A stretch of DNA of 64,000 bases from Panax quinquefolius (Eukaryota > Streptophyta > Magnoliopsida > Apiales > Araliaceae). The notes beneath the pieces are model-generated. The model saw only the letters and a program-made list of their open reading frames with translations. It was not told the origin of the DNA and searched no databases. A program made the position numbers and the translations under genes. Position 1 is the first letter of the stretch; the number at the start of each line of letters is the position of its first letter. The stretch is from NCBI GenBank assembly GCA_020205615.1, contig CM035171.1, positions 10,848,160 through 10,912,159 on the forward strand, in the 5' to 3' direction. Shown here one piece after another: positions 21,946-35,589 of this stretch.

Positions 21946-22760
21946 AAATTTCTTGACGTATTCTTGAAGTCTTCTTAGCCTACCCCTAGAGCGTGAAATC
22001 GAATTTTGTATTGACCCCAGTACAAAACCCATTTCTAAAACCCTCAAATATTTCTTCAACTAAAACGAATGTATAACGTGCCAAAGACGTTGACTCGAGC
22101 TGTTGAAGATTACGATCGTACCATTCAATATCATCGTGGGAAAAATGAACGTGGTAGCTGACGCGTTGAGTAGAAGATCGTATGCGTTTACGAGTGTGAT
22201 GTTGTTAACACAAAGACCCATTTCGTATAACTTATAAATGATGGAGATAGAGTTAAAGACTCTAGGGACCCACGTGAAGATAACGAATATATGATTAGAA
22301 TAGACTTGAATCGATAAAGTTAAAGCTGCTCAAGCTACATCTTCAGAGCTGATGAATATGAAGAAGAAGGTTCAAAAGGGCGTTATTCTAGAAGCAAGAA
22401 TCGAGGAAGAGAGAAAATCTCAACCCTCGATTTAATTGGCCCATTTGAAATCTTTGATCGAGTAGGAACTGTGGCTTATAGACTCGTTTTACAGCCAAGT
22501 ATGTCGCGTATTCATAACATTTTTAACGTATTGATGTTACGTAAATATGTGGATTCAACCACATTATTAATTTAGATCCCACGAGATAGCGGAAGATTTA
22601 ACGTATGAGGAGATACGTGCTAACATCTTGGATAAGAAGGATCATATTCGACGCACAAAGGTTATACCTCAAGAGTTAGAATTTGAAGTGAAGTCAAGGT
22701 ATCCTCACCTCTTCGGCATACCAGGTACGTACGTAAATTTTGAGGGCGAAATTCCATAAG
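21946..22760 (+). pseudogene. B pol remnants: RT start, RNase H end, integrase C-terminus
   Basis: A short RT start (PLEREIEFCIDP, KPISKT, to about 22045) is joined directly to the RNase H end (LKYFF at about 22045, NVVADALSRRS at about 22150-22185). RT palm, thumb and RNase H core are gone. The integrase N-terminal linker follows to about 22405, then an abrupt jump to the GPF/Y module (22431-22570: LIGPFEIFDRVG, SRIHNIF). The integrase zinc finger and DDE core are deleted. The tail has ILDKKDHI and KVIPQE but lacks the VKVLWRNHA chromodomain core before EVKSRYPHLF. Both B copies share these deletions, so they predate the duplication. Confidence 0.8.
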
Positions 22761-22770
22761 GAGGGGAGAT
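22758..22770 (+). other. Polypurine tract of B (first copy)
   Basis: AAGGAGGGGAGAT directly before TGTGAGACCCC. Confidence 0.85.
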
Positions 22771-22979
22771 TGTGAGACCCCAGATTTTATGAATAAATAT
22801 TTAATTTTCTTGAAATAATTTTTTTGAATATTTTGGTGTGGATTTGATATAATGTTATAGTTGTGGGATAGTATTTATAAATTTTGAAAAGTATGCAAGT
22901 TGTCATATTATATTCGATTGGTCGGGGAATATTTATTTTATCAGGGAATATTCGTGCAATAGCACAATCATTGGTGGAC
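22771..22979 (+). repeat. Partial B LTR (first 209 bp), cut by element C
   Basis: Matches the start of the B LTRs closely and stops within CATTGGTGGACCCC, where C begins. The last 5 bases TGGAC are the probable target site of C. The rest of this LTR is not found on the far side of C. Confidence 0.85.
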
Positions 22980-23507
22980 TGTGACGCCACGATACTACTA
23001 TCGTCAAACTATTTATATATATTATTCATAACTTAATGAATATAACTTTTCTTATTACAATCTAGAATATAAATTCTCCCCATTTCCAAGATCTGTATAA
23101 TGACCCCAAACTTTTATAAGTTTCACAACTTGGTCATTTACTATTCCTATTTTACATCACATTCAATATTATAACAACGCGGAATAATTTAAACTTTTTC
23201 AATCTCTTGAATAAAATCTTTTATTGATTTCATAACTTTGAACCAATTACAATTCTTGAATCAACTATATAATATGGTTCAGTCTATTGGAATTACTGTA
23301 TAAGATTTTACATCTTGATTCGATATCCTCTATGTATTAACTAATACATCCTTGCAATACAATAAGTATTAAACATCGTAAGTATATATCAAGTACACTC
23401 CTAGAACCTAAACATGGTTCAAGTAATAATATAAATAGTATCCTTCGTCGTGAAACCATCTACTTTGTCAACCAAGAAGCATGAAATCTTTACCGTGAGT
23501 CTTTAAC

Positions 23508-25668
23508 CTGCAAAAGTGGTTATTTGTTAGGGTGAGCTCGACAACCCAGCAATTCTAACAGTTTTTATGCAGCACATAACATATAATAGCATATTCAGTT
23601 CATGCATTCATAATCAATTAACAGTTACTATGCATGTTACTTTTCACATAACATGCATTCACGATTTACTCCACAAGCATATCATCAAAGATCAACTTTC
23701 AACATTCATACATATCACATATGCATTTCATATATATACATCAACATTATCATAGCATAATATAACTCACTAACAATTATAGAATTCATATATCAAATAC
23801 GAATTGAAAGACTTGCCTGATTCGTAGTTTATGAACTACGACTTAACTGCTTAACGCTTATCTGCACTTCGTGTATTCCTACACAGTTATATAATCATGG
23901 ATTCATATCCATTAGTCGTACATTTCATACGCTCTTAATATAAGAACAAATATTGTCTCCTAACTAGGTTTGTAAAACCTACACTTCACTTTCTCATCAT
24001 ACTCTTAGAATAGCTAGGTATATATAGGTATACCTAACCACCCGTACTTGACATCAACATTCATATACATTTATCACACACTTGACTCGCTATGTGTTCG
24101 ACACATTTTTAAAGTTTATAGATACGTGATCTACGTCGTTCATATTCAAACTACTTAGTTTCGTAATGATTTATTTCAATCAATAAAGCTTAACAACTTT
24201 CTTTAACAAGCTTCTATGTTATAAGCTTTTGAACCATATATTGGTACTAATAAGTCTCTACTAGTATGCTTCACATAGACATAGCATAGTTCATTTGAAA
24301 ACGTATTTTAAATCACACTTGAAATGTCCAATTCATGCTTAGCTAAAAGATGAACATAATCGTCATGTCTAGGGGCATAAGGCCTTCACGTTCACCTTTA
24401 TAAGTTATTCTAGGCCAAGTTAAAGCAACTAGGTGCAACCTTTAATCTCATTTCATAGCTAACTAATCCATGAATATATGTTATCATGTTTAGAACCTTA
24501 AGTACACAAATTACTTTAAGTTCGTTCTTAAAGTTTCAAGTTTTCTTTAGAAATCATTTTCAACTAAGCTATTGTAAGTTGATAATAAGTAAAGTAACTT
24601 TAAATCACTTCTCATTCTTAAATATACTCATAACTGAACAAGATGTATGTGTTAAAATATAGTAATTTCAAAGACTCAAGGTTCGTCGATGTTTGTTTTC
24701 AAAAATCTTTAAGTTTCTTTTCAAAACACATACTAAGCCATGCTAAAGCATTCTATAATGAGTAAGGTAATCTTATATGTCATGTCTATTATCATGCATT
24801 TTCATGTTACATCACTTAGAATAACATATTCCATCGTCGAGAGCACTACACTTGCGTATGTGCTCGCTCGACGCCCTCCGATGGCCTTCGATTACGTAAT
24901 AGTCACAAAGATAACTATTTTAACCCTTCCTAATGACCTCCAATTAAAAACCTTAAAGCATAAAAGTTGTAGGTCTATTCGTTCTCTTTCCGGATCATCT
25001 TGAATCTCCTCAATCGGAGTTCGTATGAAAAAGTTATGGCCGTTTTACCAAAACATGTTCTGTCAGATTTTTCTCAGCAGTTGCAGTCAGACCACCCCCA
25101 CCGGGGCGGGGGTCTTGACCTATAAATAGCACTCCGGGGCGGGCATAGCTACTATTAACTCACGGATTCATGCTTTGCTACAAAATAACAAGCCAAAAAT
25201 CCTTTCTACCTTCATAATTTGAGTTATACATGTCCAAATTAGTCCATTTTCGATTCTATGGATTCGTAATTCATAGAACTACAATATACTATAATACCCA
25301 TCAACTAGAATAAACATTAACTAACCCAAATATGAATCTATAACTCATGTTCATGCAAATGTTCATGTTTTGGATAATTTAGCGAATTCGTTTACTACGA
25401 ATTCGTTTCTCAACCAAATGGGTTCGTTTAACTTTCGTTGATTTCATATTTGACTATATTAACAATATCTAACAACAATTCATGGATTATAACAATCCTT
25501 AGCCATCAATTTTGTGACTCAAAAGTGACTTTTTCTTGTTATTACTAAGGATTTCATAATCTTGAAATGAAGAACATATATATGTATTACAATCACACAA
25601 TTATCATGCTTTCACCATTCTATCACTGATTTCAGTTTATAGAAACATATAGGAGAAGAAGTTAGTAC
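23508..25668 (-). other. Putative leader intron in C LTR (2161 nt)
   Basis: Donor-like AAG/GTACTAAC lies about 180 nt after the TATA box. The acceptor-like CCACTTTTGCAG/GTTAAAG comes just after GAGCTCACCC. It is the same arrangement as in the A and B LTRs, though the interior is different and longer. Confidence 0.4.
25086..25145. repeat. GC-rich inverted repeat patch in C LTR
   Basis: AGACCACCCCC and GGGGGTCT arms around ACCGGGGC, in an AT-rich setting. The other copy (34825-34880) has this patch scrambled. Confidence 0.6.
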
Positions 25669-25844
25669 CTTTGAAGAGCTCTTCTACTTCATATGCTTAT
25701 TTCTTCTTCTTATTGTATTTGCCAAATTGTAAAAGCTCTCTTGACATTCCCTTATCCCTCAACCTCAATGACTCTCTATTCTACTATCCTTCCATAGCCA
25801 AAATCTCAGACATCTCAACAAAAGAAAATAAGATGAGAGAGTCT

Positions 25845-25854
25845 CTATTTATAG
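25845..25854 (-). promoter_or_regulatory. LTR TATA box, C left LTR
   Basis: CTATAAATAG on the minus strand, flanked by GAGA and CTCTCTC leader sequence. Confidence 0.7.
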
Positions 25855-27935
25855 AGAAAGTGTTATCCAAGCAATAGCTTTGCCCTAGAAATCAAACTAG
25901 TGGAAGGAAGAAGAATTCATTAGACAAGAAGGAGTTGTTGGATGGTAGTTGATTCACATCATTATGCCCACTCCCCTTTTCATCATTTGGAAGCTATGGA
26001 TTTTGGAGAAGAAGAAGCAAGCTAGTTAGCTAGGCTTTTTGCATTTCACGTGAATGGAGAAATGACACACAAATTGGGACACCATCCTTAAAACTCAGCA
26101 TTCCATAGTATTAATAGCCTACTTAAGTTTATTTGATATTTTCCCCCAAATGTGCATACATATATACTCACTCACATAGAATTATATAATCCATGTACAT
26201 TGGTTTATTCTAATAAATATTTTAATTGGGCTAATTATAAAATAGTTGGATATTCTCAACCCATCATTTTCCATAAAATTTATCATCTCAAATATACCCA
26301 ATTATGATAATTAATATCAATTATATTAACTCCTCATTTATTTTCCCATTAAATCCCCCTTTGATTTAACTTCCCTAGTTATGCCACACAAGACATAATT
26401 ATGTGAACTTAGTAATTAATATTCCACAAGCTTATAATAATATAATCTCACAAAATAATATTATTCTCAATATTACATCTTATAACATGGTCATGGAAGT
26501 AATCTATTGCACCATGTTACATTTTATTATCTCACTTGTACATAATGCTAACATATGAAGCCTTTATACATATGTATTCAAATACTTCATATATTATATA
26601 GTTACTATTGAAGTGTCACACTTCAATTCATATCATATAGATGTAGCTACTATATAATATAAAATCATTGCATATACAAATTCATTCCTTCAATTATTCA
26701 CTCATTAGATTATTTAATGAATGCTTATTCCATCACTTTGCCACACTAAGCATATCACACAAGCTTATATTAAGCTTATTACTTATTCTCATTACTTATT
26801 CATTTCCCACCACATTACTATAATTAAAATTATGTACTTCTCCATAACATAAGATGTTTTTATCATGTTTTCTCTAAATATAAGAACTAATCATAATAAC
26901 ACGATTTACTCATTTTCTCAAGATATTACTCTTAATATAATATCTATGTATTATTAAAATATTTATATACACGACACACATACACACTATATATATAGAA
27001 AATAAGTTTATTTCATATTATGATAAATTGTTTCTATCAACTTATATAGCAATATGCTTTAATATATTTAACATATTACTTACTCACACACATTACCTCG
27101 TAGCAAGCTATATAAGGTAATATCAAAATAATATTCCCCTTTTATTAAAATAGTCATATGCTAGAATTTATTTTAATATCCTTTAGTAGAAATATACTAT
27201 AATCATTTTTCTTTCATTTCTATAGATTGCCTCAATACAATTTCTTTAATCTATACATTTAACCATAACTCAATATTAATCAATAAATCTCCAACCAATA
27301 TTTATCTAAAGATATATCGATTTCCTTCTCTCGTCAACAACGTACATATATACAAGTCTAAACCTAGCACGCGCCGAGTCTTTAATAGTATTCAATATAG
27401 TACGCTGAGTGGTTTCCCACAAACAACCAACAAATTAGTTTTATGTCTAAATACACACTATTTTTTCATAGTGAGTTAGATCAGTTACTAATTCGTATAT
27501 ACCTCCGCTCTCTGAAGGAATCGTTTATCCCAGCTCCTATACATCCACCATTAAAGAGTACGGTTGCACTGCCTTAGACTTGATACTTACTCGTACATAT
27601 ACTCAAGAAATTGGCGATTATCAAAGATATTTAATGTCACTGACTTACTATTATAAAATAATTTCAAATAAATTATTTAATATCGATAGATAGATTTCTA
27701 TTCATCTTCTTTACTTCAAATAACTCACATCTTCAATAATTAACAAATATATAATAATAATAATATATTTATTAAACACAGAAATCACTTATTGCATAGT
27801 TTATATTACCCCATGCAACACCATTCCACATAACTCACGACACATATATATTCTTATTCGAACCCTTCTCACGCCTTAAGAATTTTATTTACTAAATTCG
27901 TATTTTAATATTTTCTAAAAATTTGGGTTTTTACA

Positions 27936-29934
27936 TCCTCTCCCCCTTATAAGGATTCCGTCCTCGGAATCACCGAAACCTCCTCTACTCGGTGCTATTC
28001 GGAATATTACATATTCTTTTGAATAATTTTATTCATTCCCTTTTTGAAAGTTTTATTATAACTTGATCACTTGCATTCTACCAGTTTTCCTTTCTAAGGA
28101 ACATGCTACTTACTACATTCATCCTTCAGAAGAATAAGAATCTTCCATGATTTTTCAATAATCGGAAGTAGTATGAATAATCTTAGATTCCAAATTATCT
28201 TTGAGGGGTCACAAGACCGCGAACTCTTCTCTAGGTTTACAAATGCTTCAACAAATTCCTTCACACTGCAAACCAGAGTGTTTATCAATCACAAAGACTG
28301 AAAACACCCTCCATGCATACACTAGGTGGCCAACCTATTGTACCACTACGTTGGGCCACAACGTAGTGTTTTGTAATGACTATATGCGTTACGCTCGGAA
28401 CCATTGTCCCCGAAAACATGTCCCCTTATAGGGTTGTTCACCTCAGCTTTTCAACAACTGAATCCGCACCAGAGCAATCTGATTTGGCATAATTACTCAA
28501 GAACGCTTGAATTCCATAAATATTTTTCAGCAGCCGTCTAACCGAATCAAATAGCTTAGACTTTTATCAACAACTCAGACTTCAATCAAAATAATTTAGC
28601 TAACTTAATTGACCTTCTTCATAATTTAAAAGAAAACCAAAAATTCTTTTATGACATCATGATACCGTACTAGATTAGTAGTACGTTGAGGATTCCGCCA
28701 TTATGTGACTTTGTCATACTACACCGTACCAAAATTGGCTGACGATCTTTCGATCATATCCAACACTAGGTTCAACTGCATGGATGACTCCATCGTTTAC
28801 TATACACCATATCAATAATGTGCATGGTTAGAAATACATTTTTAAAATTTTCAAATAATTTTTGTCTTAGCCGAAACAATTGGCATAGACATAAGAATAA
28901 AGGTATTATTTTTAAACATCATTGGTTCAATCACAAGATCCAATGTTTTTCAAGAAAACAGAAGTGCAAATCATCAACACGAAATCAATAAACTTTGAAA
29001 ATCTAGCAGAGCTAGAAGATTTAGAAAATCCACGTTTCTCCATCAACTTCAATCTTTACTACACCAAAATTTCTAACCTCATAACATATATATACCCGAT
29101 ACAGTTCATCAAACTTACCACACTTTGGAAATTCAGGAACTTGGCACAATTATATGAGTTTAAGAACTTATCCTAGTCAGACCATAGGCGTCCATTCGCT
29201 GAGGGGTTCAAAAATATTTCATATAATTATGAGTCACGAACGTACCATGTGCATGAGTTTTAAGAACTCGCGCCTAATCTTAATATTCTCTATCTTAATC
29301 TTAATAGTCTCTATCTATCAAATATGATATGAGAAAAGAATCACCTTCTCACCATAAGCATATCAATAGCGTGACACCGACATTCCATTGATTATCATTG
29401 TGAGAAACCGAGCGTGAGCACAAAGCCTCCACCCACATAAAGGTTTGTACAACTCAGCTCTCACATGAGTCCTTAACTAAAATCCCACTTTATTCTATCT
29501 TACACTTAACTTGCTCTTTGCTCGATACGAATTCTTCGTATCTCATCACATACAACTCCTCATGAGTTCACATCGTGCCATTTCACAGTACATTCACTTA
29601 TAGCATCAAGCTATACACATTTAGTCGTTATAGACTATTTATCACTTCATAGCTCAATCCGATCACGTCGTGATCATCAATTTACCTTAGGGTTCTTTCC
29701 CTATTATCAACAAAACTCCACTCGAGTTCGTTTTCATTATCTTTGTCATATAGACACCATCTTAAAAATTTTATTACCGGAGTTAGGAAACTCCTGAATT
29801 CTCATTCTCTTAGATACTTCAAGATTCTTCTTTGAATCTTCACTTATATATATTTATTTTTATCTTTCTCTCTCTCAGGTTATAGCCTAAGGTACACTTA
29901 CCTAAGTTTATAACCTACAACTTTGATACCAACC
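27936..29934 (-). mobile_element. C internal region, non-coding (2.0 kb)
   Basis: On the minus strand it runs from the primer site (29920-29931, TGGTATCAAAGT) to the polypurine tract (27936-27950, ATAAGGGGGAGAGGA). All open frames are short: 28201-28431 and 28922-29176 are on the wrong strand, and 28106-28288 lacks any known motif. Probable leader and tail sequences only. Confidence 0.7.
29920..29931 (-). other. Primer binding site of C
   Basis: TGGTATCAAAGT on the minus strand, 3 nt from the LTR end. Initiator-Met type with two mismatches. Confidence 0.8.
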
Positions 29935-30733
29935 TGTGACGCCCCCAAATCCAGATTCCTTCAAACCTCGGATCCGGTCCGCCACGATACTACTATCGTC
30001 AAACTATTTATATATATTATTCATAACTTAATGAATATAACTTTTCTTATTACAATCTAGAATATAAATTCTCTCCATTTCCAAGATCTGTATAATGACC
30101 CCAAACTTTTATAAGTTTCACAACTTGGTCATTTACTATTCCTGTTTTACATCACATTCAATATTGTAAAAACGCGGAATAATTTAAACTTTTTCAATCT
30201 CTTGAATAAAATCTTTTATTGATTTCATAACTTTGAACCAATTACAATTCTTGAATCAACTATATAATATGGTTCAGTCTATTGGAATTACTGTATAAGA
30301 TTTTACATCTTGATTCGATATCCTCTATGTATTAACTAATACATCCTTACAATACAACAAGTATTAAACATCATAAGTATATATCAAGTACACTCCTAGA
30401 ACCTAAACATGGTTCAAGTAATAATATAAATAGTATCCTTCGTCGTGAAACTATCTACTTTGTCAACCAAGAAGCACGGAATCTTTACCGTGAGTCTTTA
30501 ACCTGCAAAAGTGGTTATTTGCAAGGGTGAGCTCGACAAATTTCAAAGAATTCTAACAGCTTTTATGCGCAAGACATAGCATATAATAGCATATTCAGTT
30601 CATGCATTCATAATCAATTAATGATTACTTACGCATGTTACTTTTCACATAACACGCATTCACGATTTACTCCACAAGCATATCATCAAAGATCAACTTT
30701 CAACATTCATACATATCTCATATGCATTTCATA

Positions 30734-30738
30734 TATAT
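30734..30738. repeat. Target duplication TATAT around the inverted solo LTR
   Basis: TATAT here and at 33473-33477. Removing the LTR and one copy restores the sequence at 23730-23745 of the left C LTR. Confidence 0.85.
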
Positions 30739-31018
30739 TGTGATGCCCCCAAAATAGGTATACATCACCCATTCTGAGTCGCCAAATACATGGTATAGAA
30801 ACAACTACAACTTCATTAATACAATTGTCGTGCAAAATACGACAACACATAAACTGTGAGTTTAAATACAAATATTGTCTTCTAGACAATATCCACACTC
30901 AAATAAGTCCTCATTATAATTATTGATACACTATTCTACAAAATAGTGAGGACTACTAAAACAACTGTCTTGAACCATTACTCCACACCCTGACTAGTTT
31001 CCGCTATATTCTCATCTC

Positions 31019-31936
31019 CTGAGAAGAAAAATGGAACAAAAAGGAAAAGGGTGAGCTCAACTAGCCCAGTAAAGAATATTATGACTAAGATAATGTACAA
31101 CAAATTATCCTTAGTCTTCAACAGGGAAAAATCTGATAGAATATAATAGACAACAAGTTTTAGATCAAAAACTGCAGCGAAAACAACAATTCATTAGAAG
31201 AGTTAAGTAGAGAATAAAATCTACTATCATCTATGAATTTAAAAGTCCATCATCGATATTTTATCCCTGTAACATCAATCAATATACATCATAAATCAAA
31301 TATTCATCTTTGCACTACAGGCCAAAGATATTCTCCAGTTGGTCATGTTCATCTAAACAACTGTTCATCTTTGCACTACGGGTCAAAGATATTCATCATA
31401 AAATCATTCATCTTTGCAGTACGGGCCAAAGATATTCATCATAAAATCATTCATCTTTGCACTACGGGCCAAAGATATTCAGTTATATCATCATTTAGGA
31501 CTGAGGATGATGAAAAATATTTTAAAGAAAACGAATCCAGTGAAACAAAAGAATAAATATTAAGGATTAGTACTTTACATAATCCAAGTTCAAAAATACT
31601 TCATAAGTAATCAGAGTGGAGTAAAATTCAAGAATGATCAAAACATAGATCCAATCAAAGATAGGAATCATAACAGAGAATCTTGGACACAGAAAAGAAA
31701 ATTTAATTTTTCTGTGAATAGTGCCGTATTAGTGAATAGTAACTCCGACACTAAAAGATAGAAATTTCACCAAAAAAAATCATCATGCTTCGTAAATAGT
31801 ACTTGTGAATAGTAACTCATGAATAATAACCCCGACATGAAAAAAATTCCAAATTTGATAAAAATTTCCAACCAATATTTCTACATAATGATATTGAAGA
31901 AATAATATCATTTTCGAATAAAAAAATATCCCTTAC
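31019..31936 (-). other. Putative leader intron in the solo LTR (918 nt)
   Basis: Donor GGAG/GTAAGG and acceptor TTCTTCTCAG/GAGATG, both good plant consensus matches. Pyrimidine tract directly upstream of the acceptor; the hairpin array is inside. Confidence 0.5.
31300..31485 (-). repeat. Hairpin repeat array, 4 units, well kept
   Basis: Four units read CATCTTTG, CACTACGGGC, CAAAGATATTC on the plus strand, at roughly 45-60 bp spacing. All can form the 7-bp stem. The 107-codon open frame 31233-31556 is this array read through. Confidence 0.85.
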
Positions 31937-32114
31937 CTCCAAAAAGACAAGATTTCGACCGAATACTTTGGATATAGTCTTTGAAAGAACTTGCACCGTA
32001 TAGCAATACTCAAAGTACTAAAAATACTCACAAGAATACGCTCGATAATATAGAGAGAAAAAGAGAGAGAAAACTTTAGTTTCTGGTGTGATTTTCAATT
32101 CTAACCTAAGCACC

Positions 32115-32124
32115 CTATTTATAG
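32115..32124 (-). promoter_or_regulatory. LTR TATA box, inverted solo LTR
   Basis: CTATAAATAG on the minus strand, followed by the shared leader with a CT/GA repeat. Confidence 0.75.
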
Positions 32125-35100
32125 AAAATTGCTTAGAACACCAAAGCAGAAAATTTAATATAATAATAATATATATATCAAAATTTCCTACGCACATAAA
32201 TCTGGTCCAAACTTCAGCCACACATGTGCCAAAAATAATTAAAACGTTTTTCATATAAAAGTTATTTAAAACTCTAAAAAATAATAATAATCAATTAATC
32301 CGGAACTTCAATAATTCATAATAAATAGCCCTTTTATCAAAAAATTCGAATCTGGCAAATTTTTATAGGAAATTCAATTCTCTACAACTTTGTAGAAGAA
32401 AGTTTTTCCAAATTCCAAATGTAATTGGCAATCAAATCCACAACCAAGCGATTTTACAAGCTATAATCAAATTTCACCAAGAAATGGGGTCCATCGACAC
32501 ACAAAAACATGTGTTAATCATTTAATGCAACAAAATAATCTTTCTCCTCATATACTCATATATCCCACATTCATTGTAAAAATATCATCATTATTATATT
32601 ATTAAAATAATATATTCAAATGAATTATTTTATGAGAAAAAGATAAAATATTAATTTTCAACAATTGTCACATTTAAAAATTTTCTCCATCTATATCCAC
32701 ATAAAATCAATATTTTCCTCATCATATAAATCAATAATTAATTATTCACAAATAATATTACAAAATCACAATATCGACAACCGGTAGTTCTAGGAAAGAG
32801 GGGGCTTTCGATAAGAATTTCTCCTCATCGGGCGCATAATTAGGTGACCAAACCTCTCCTTAAGCGTAACTTTCTAGACATTGCCAATAATGTTTTCTAA
32901 TAATATTATTCAGATAATATGAATTATTGCTTTGATAATGGAAAATATCGTGTAGTGACAATTATTGAAACAACGGTAATATAAAATATCAACGCAATAA
33001 TTATTGAATCAAAATATAATATTGAACAAGAATTCACCGTAATAATTATTAAGTAGTGCCTTCACGTAAGAATCAATAATTGGTGCAATACCGCAGCTAC
33101 TCGTCTTGTAACAACGCCAGACATCGTGTTTTAACCAACTGGGTATTCCAACAAGATTAACGATAACAACAAGCTAACAAGTATTTATAAACAACTTCTA
33201 CTTGTCGCTTTCTTCATCCAATCGCTTTCCATTATGGGGCCCATGAAAAGGTCATGCAATGCGTCATTTAATATTCCCAGACAAAAAGAAGAATATTCCA
33301 CGACCAAACGAATATTCTCCGACAACAATGAGTATTTTATAACCACTTGCTTATTTAAAATATTTGCGCATTTTACCCATAACTAACCACATTAATCAAA
33401 TCAACCCCTTACTATTTCAAAATAATAATTAGAGAAATTAAATCTTTATTTATTAAAAGTTGGGGTCTTACATATATACATCAACATTATCATAGCATAA
33501 TATAACTCACTGACAGTTATAGAATTCATATATCAAATAGGAACTAAAAGACTTGCCTGATTCGTAGTTTATGAACTACGACTTAACTGCTTAATGCTTA
33601 TCTGCACTTCATGTATTCCTACACAGTTATATAATCATGGATTCATATCCATTAGTCGTACATTTCATACGCTCTTAATAAAAGAACAAATATTGTCTCC
33701 TAACTAGGTTTGTAACACCTACACTTCACTTTCTCATCATACTCTTAGAATAGTTAGGTATATATAGGTATACCTAACCACCCTTACTTGACATCAACAT
33801 TCATATACATTTATCACACACTTGACTCGCTATGTGTTCGACATATTTTTAAAGTTTATAGATACGTGATCTACGTCGTTCATATTCAAACTACTTAGTT
33901 TTGTAATGATTTATTTCAATCAATAAAGCTTAACAACTTTCTTTAACAAGCTTCTATGTTATAAGCTTTTGAACCATATATTGGTACTAATAAGTCTCTA
34001 CTAGTATGCTTCACATAGACATAGCATAGTTCATTTGAAAACGTATTTTAAATCACACTTGAAATGTCCAATTCATGCTTAGCTAAAAGATGAACATAAT
34101 CGTCATGTCTAGGGGCATAAGGCCTTCACGTTCACCTTTATAAGTTATTCTAGGCCAAGGTAAAGCACCTAGGTTCAACTTTTAATCTCATTTCATAGCT
34201 AACTAATCCATGAATATATGTTATCATGTTTAGAACCATAAGTACACAAATTACTTTAAGTTCATTCTTAAAGTTTCAAGTTTTCTTTAGAAATCATTTT
34301 CAACTAAGCTATTGTAAGTTGATAATAAGTAAAGTAACTTTAAATCACTTCTCATTCTTAAGTATACTCATAACTGAACAAGATGTATATGTTAAAATAT
34401 CATAATTTCAAAGACTCAAGGTTCATCAATGTTTGTTTTCAAAAATCATTAAGTTTCTTTTCAAAACACATACTAAGCCATGCTAAAGAATTCTATAATG
34501 AGTAAGGTAATCTTATATGTCATGTCTATTATCATGCATTTTCATGTTACATCACTTAGAATAACATATTCCATCGTCGAGAGCACTACACTTGCGTATG
34601 TGCTCGCTCGTCGCCCTCCGATGGTCTTCAATTACGTAATAGTCACATAGATGACTATTTTGACCCTTCTTAATGACCTCCAATTGAAAAATTAAAGCAC
34701 AAAAGTTTTAAGTCTATTCGTTTTCTTTCCGGATCATCTTGAATCTCCTCAATCGGAGTTCGTATGAAAAAGTTATGGTCGTTTTACCAAAACATGTTCT
34801 CACGATTTTTCTCGAGAGTTGCAGTTAAACCACCTTTCACGGGCGGGGGTCTTGCCTTATAAATAGTTCACGGGCGGGCATAGCTACTGTTAACTCAAGG
34901 ATTCATGCTCAGCTACAAAATAACAAGCCAAAAATCCTTTCTACCTTCATAATTTGAGTTATACATGTCCAAATTAGTCCATTTTTGATTCTATGGATTC
35001 GTAATTCATAGAACTATAACATACTATAATACCCATCAACAAACATAAACATTAACTAATCCAAATATGATTTTGTAACTCATGTTCATGTAAATGTTCA

Positions 35101-35579
35101 TGTTTTGGATAATTTAGCAAATTCGTTTACTACGAATTCGTTTCTCAACCAAATGGGTTCGTTTAACTTCCATTGATTTCGTATTTGACTATATTAACAA
35201 TATCTAACAACAATTCATGGATTATAACAATCCTTAGCCATCAATTTTGTGACTCAAAAGTGACTTTTTCTTGTTATTACTAAGGATTTCATAATCTTGA
35301 AATGAAGAACATATATATGTATTACAATCACACAATCATCATGCTTTCACCATTCTATCACTGATTTCAGTTTATAGAAACATATAGGAGAAGAAGTTAG
35401 TACCTTTGAAGAGCTCTTCTACTTCATATGCTTATTTCTTCTTCTTATTGTATTTGCCAAATTGCAAAAGCTCTCTTGACATTCCCTTATCTCTCAACCT
35501 CAATGACTCTCTATTCTACTATCCTTCCATAGCCAAAATCTCAAACATCTCAACAAAAGAAAATAAGATGAGAGAGTCT

Positions 35580-35589
35580 CTATTTATAG
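35580..35589 (-). promoter_or_regulatory. LTR TATA box, C right LTR
   Basis: CTATAAATAG on the minus strand. Same context as 25845. Confidence 0.7.

Larger units (their letters stand above)
22980..27935 (-). repeat. C 3' LTR (left copy, 4.95 kb, inverted)
   Basis: On the minus strand it begins TGTAAAAACCC (27935) and ends at 22980. The end lacks about 40 bp found in the other copy: TGTGACG is followed directly by CCACGATACTAC. TATA at 25845 (minus), donor-like AAG/GTACTAAC at 25668, acceptor-like TTTTGCAG/GTT at 23508, GAGCTCACCC block at 23525-23535. A GC-rich patch lies at 25086-25145. No coding; the 68-codon frame at 25671-25877 is antisense to the leader. Confidence 0.85.
30739..33472 (-). 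repeat. Solo LTR, A2-related family, inverted (2734 bp)
   Basis: On the minus strand it begins TGTAAGACCCC (33472) and ends GGGGGCATCACA (30739). No internal region, flanked by a perfect 5-bp duplication: the product of LTR-LTR recombination. It has TATA at 32115, donor-like GAG/GTAAGG at 31936, the cleanest acceptor of the window (TTCTTCTCAG/GAGATG at 31019), hairpin units at 31300-31485 and the TGAGCTCACCC block. Confidence 0.92.

Noticed and set aside
21799..22059. 86-codon antisense frame over the B pol insert
   Set aside because: No domain. The sense strand carries recognisable protease and RT remnants on both sides.
25121..25132. TATA-like CTATAAATAG on the plus strand in the C LTR
   Set aside because: Opposite to the element, no leader-like sequence after it, and lost in the second copy's patch context; probably chance.
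25671..25877. 68-codon open frame, nearly identical to 35406-35612
   Set aside because: Conserved only because both lie in duplicated C LTRs; antisense to the leader, no domain.
28201..28431. 76-codon frame (and 37903-38220) in C interior
   Set aside because: Wrong strand for the element, short, no recognisable family. The copy differs in length because of one small change.
28922..29176. 84-codon frame (and 38650-38904) in C interior
   Set aside because: Wrong strand, AT-driven composition, kept only by duplication.
31233..31556. 107-codon open frame on the plus strand
   Set aside because: Repeats of HLCTTGQRYS and the like come from the hairpin array in the inverted solo LTR. It is antisense to the LTR transcript.
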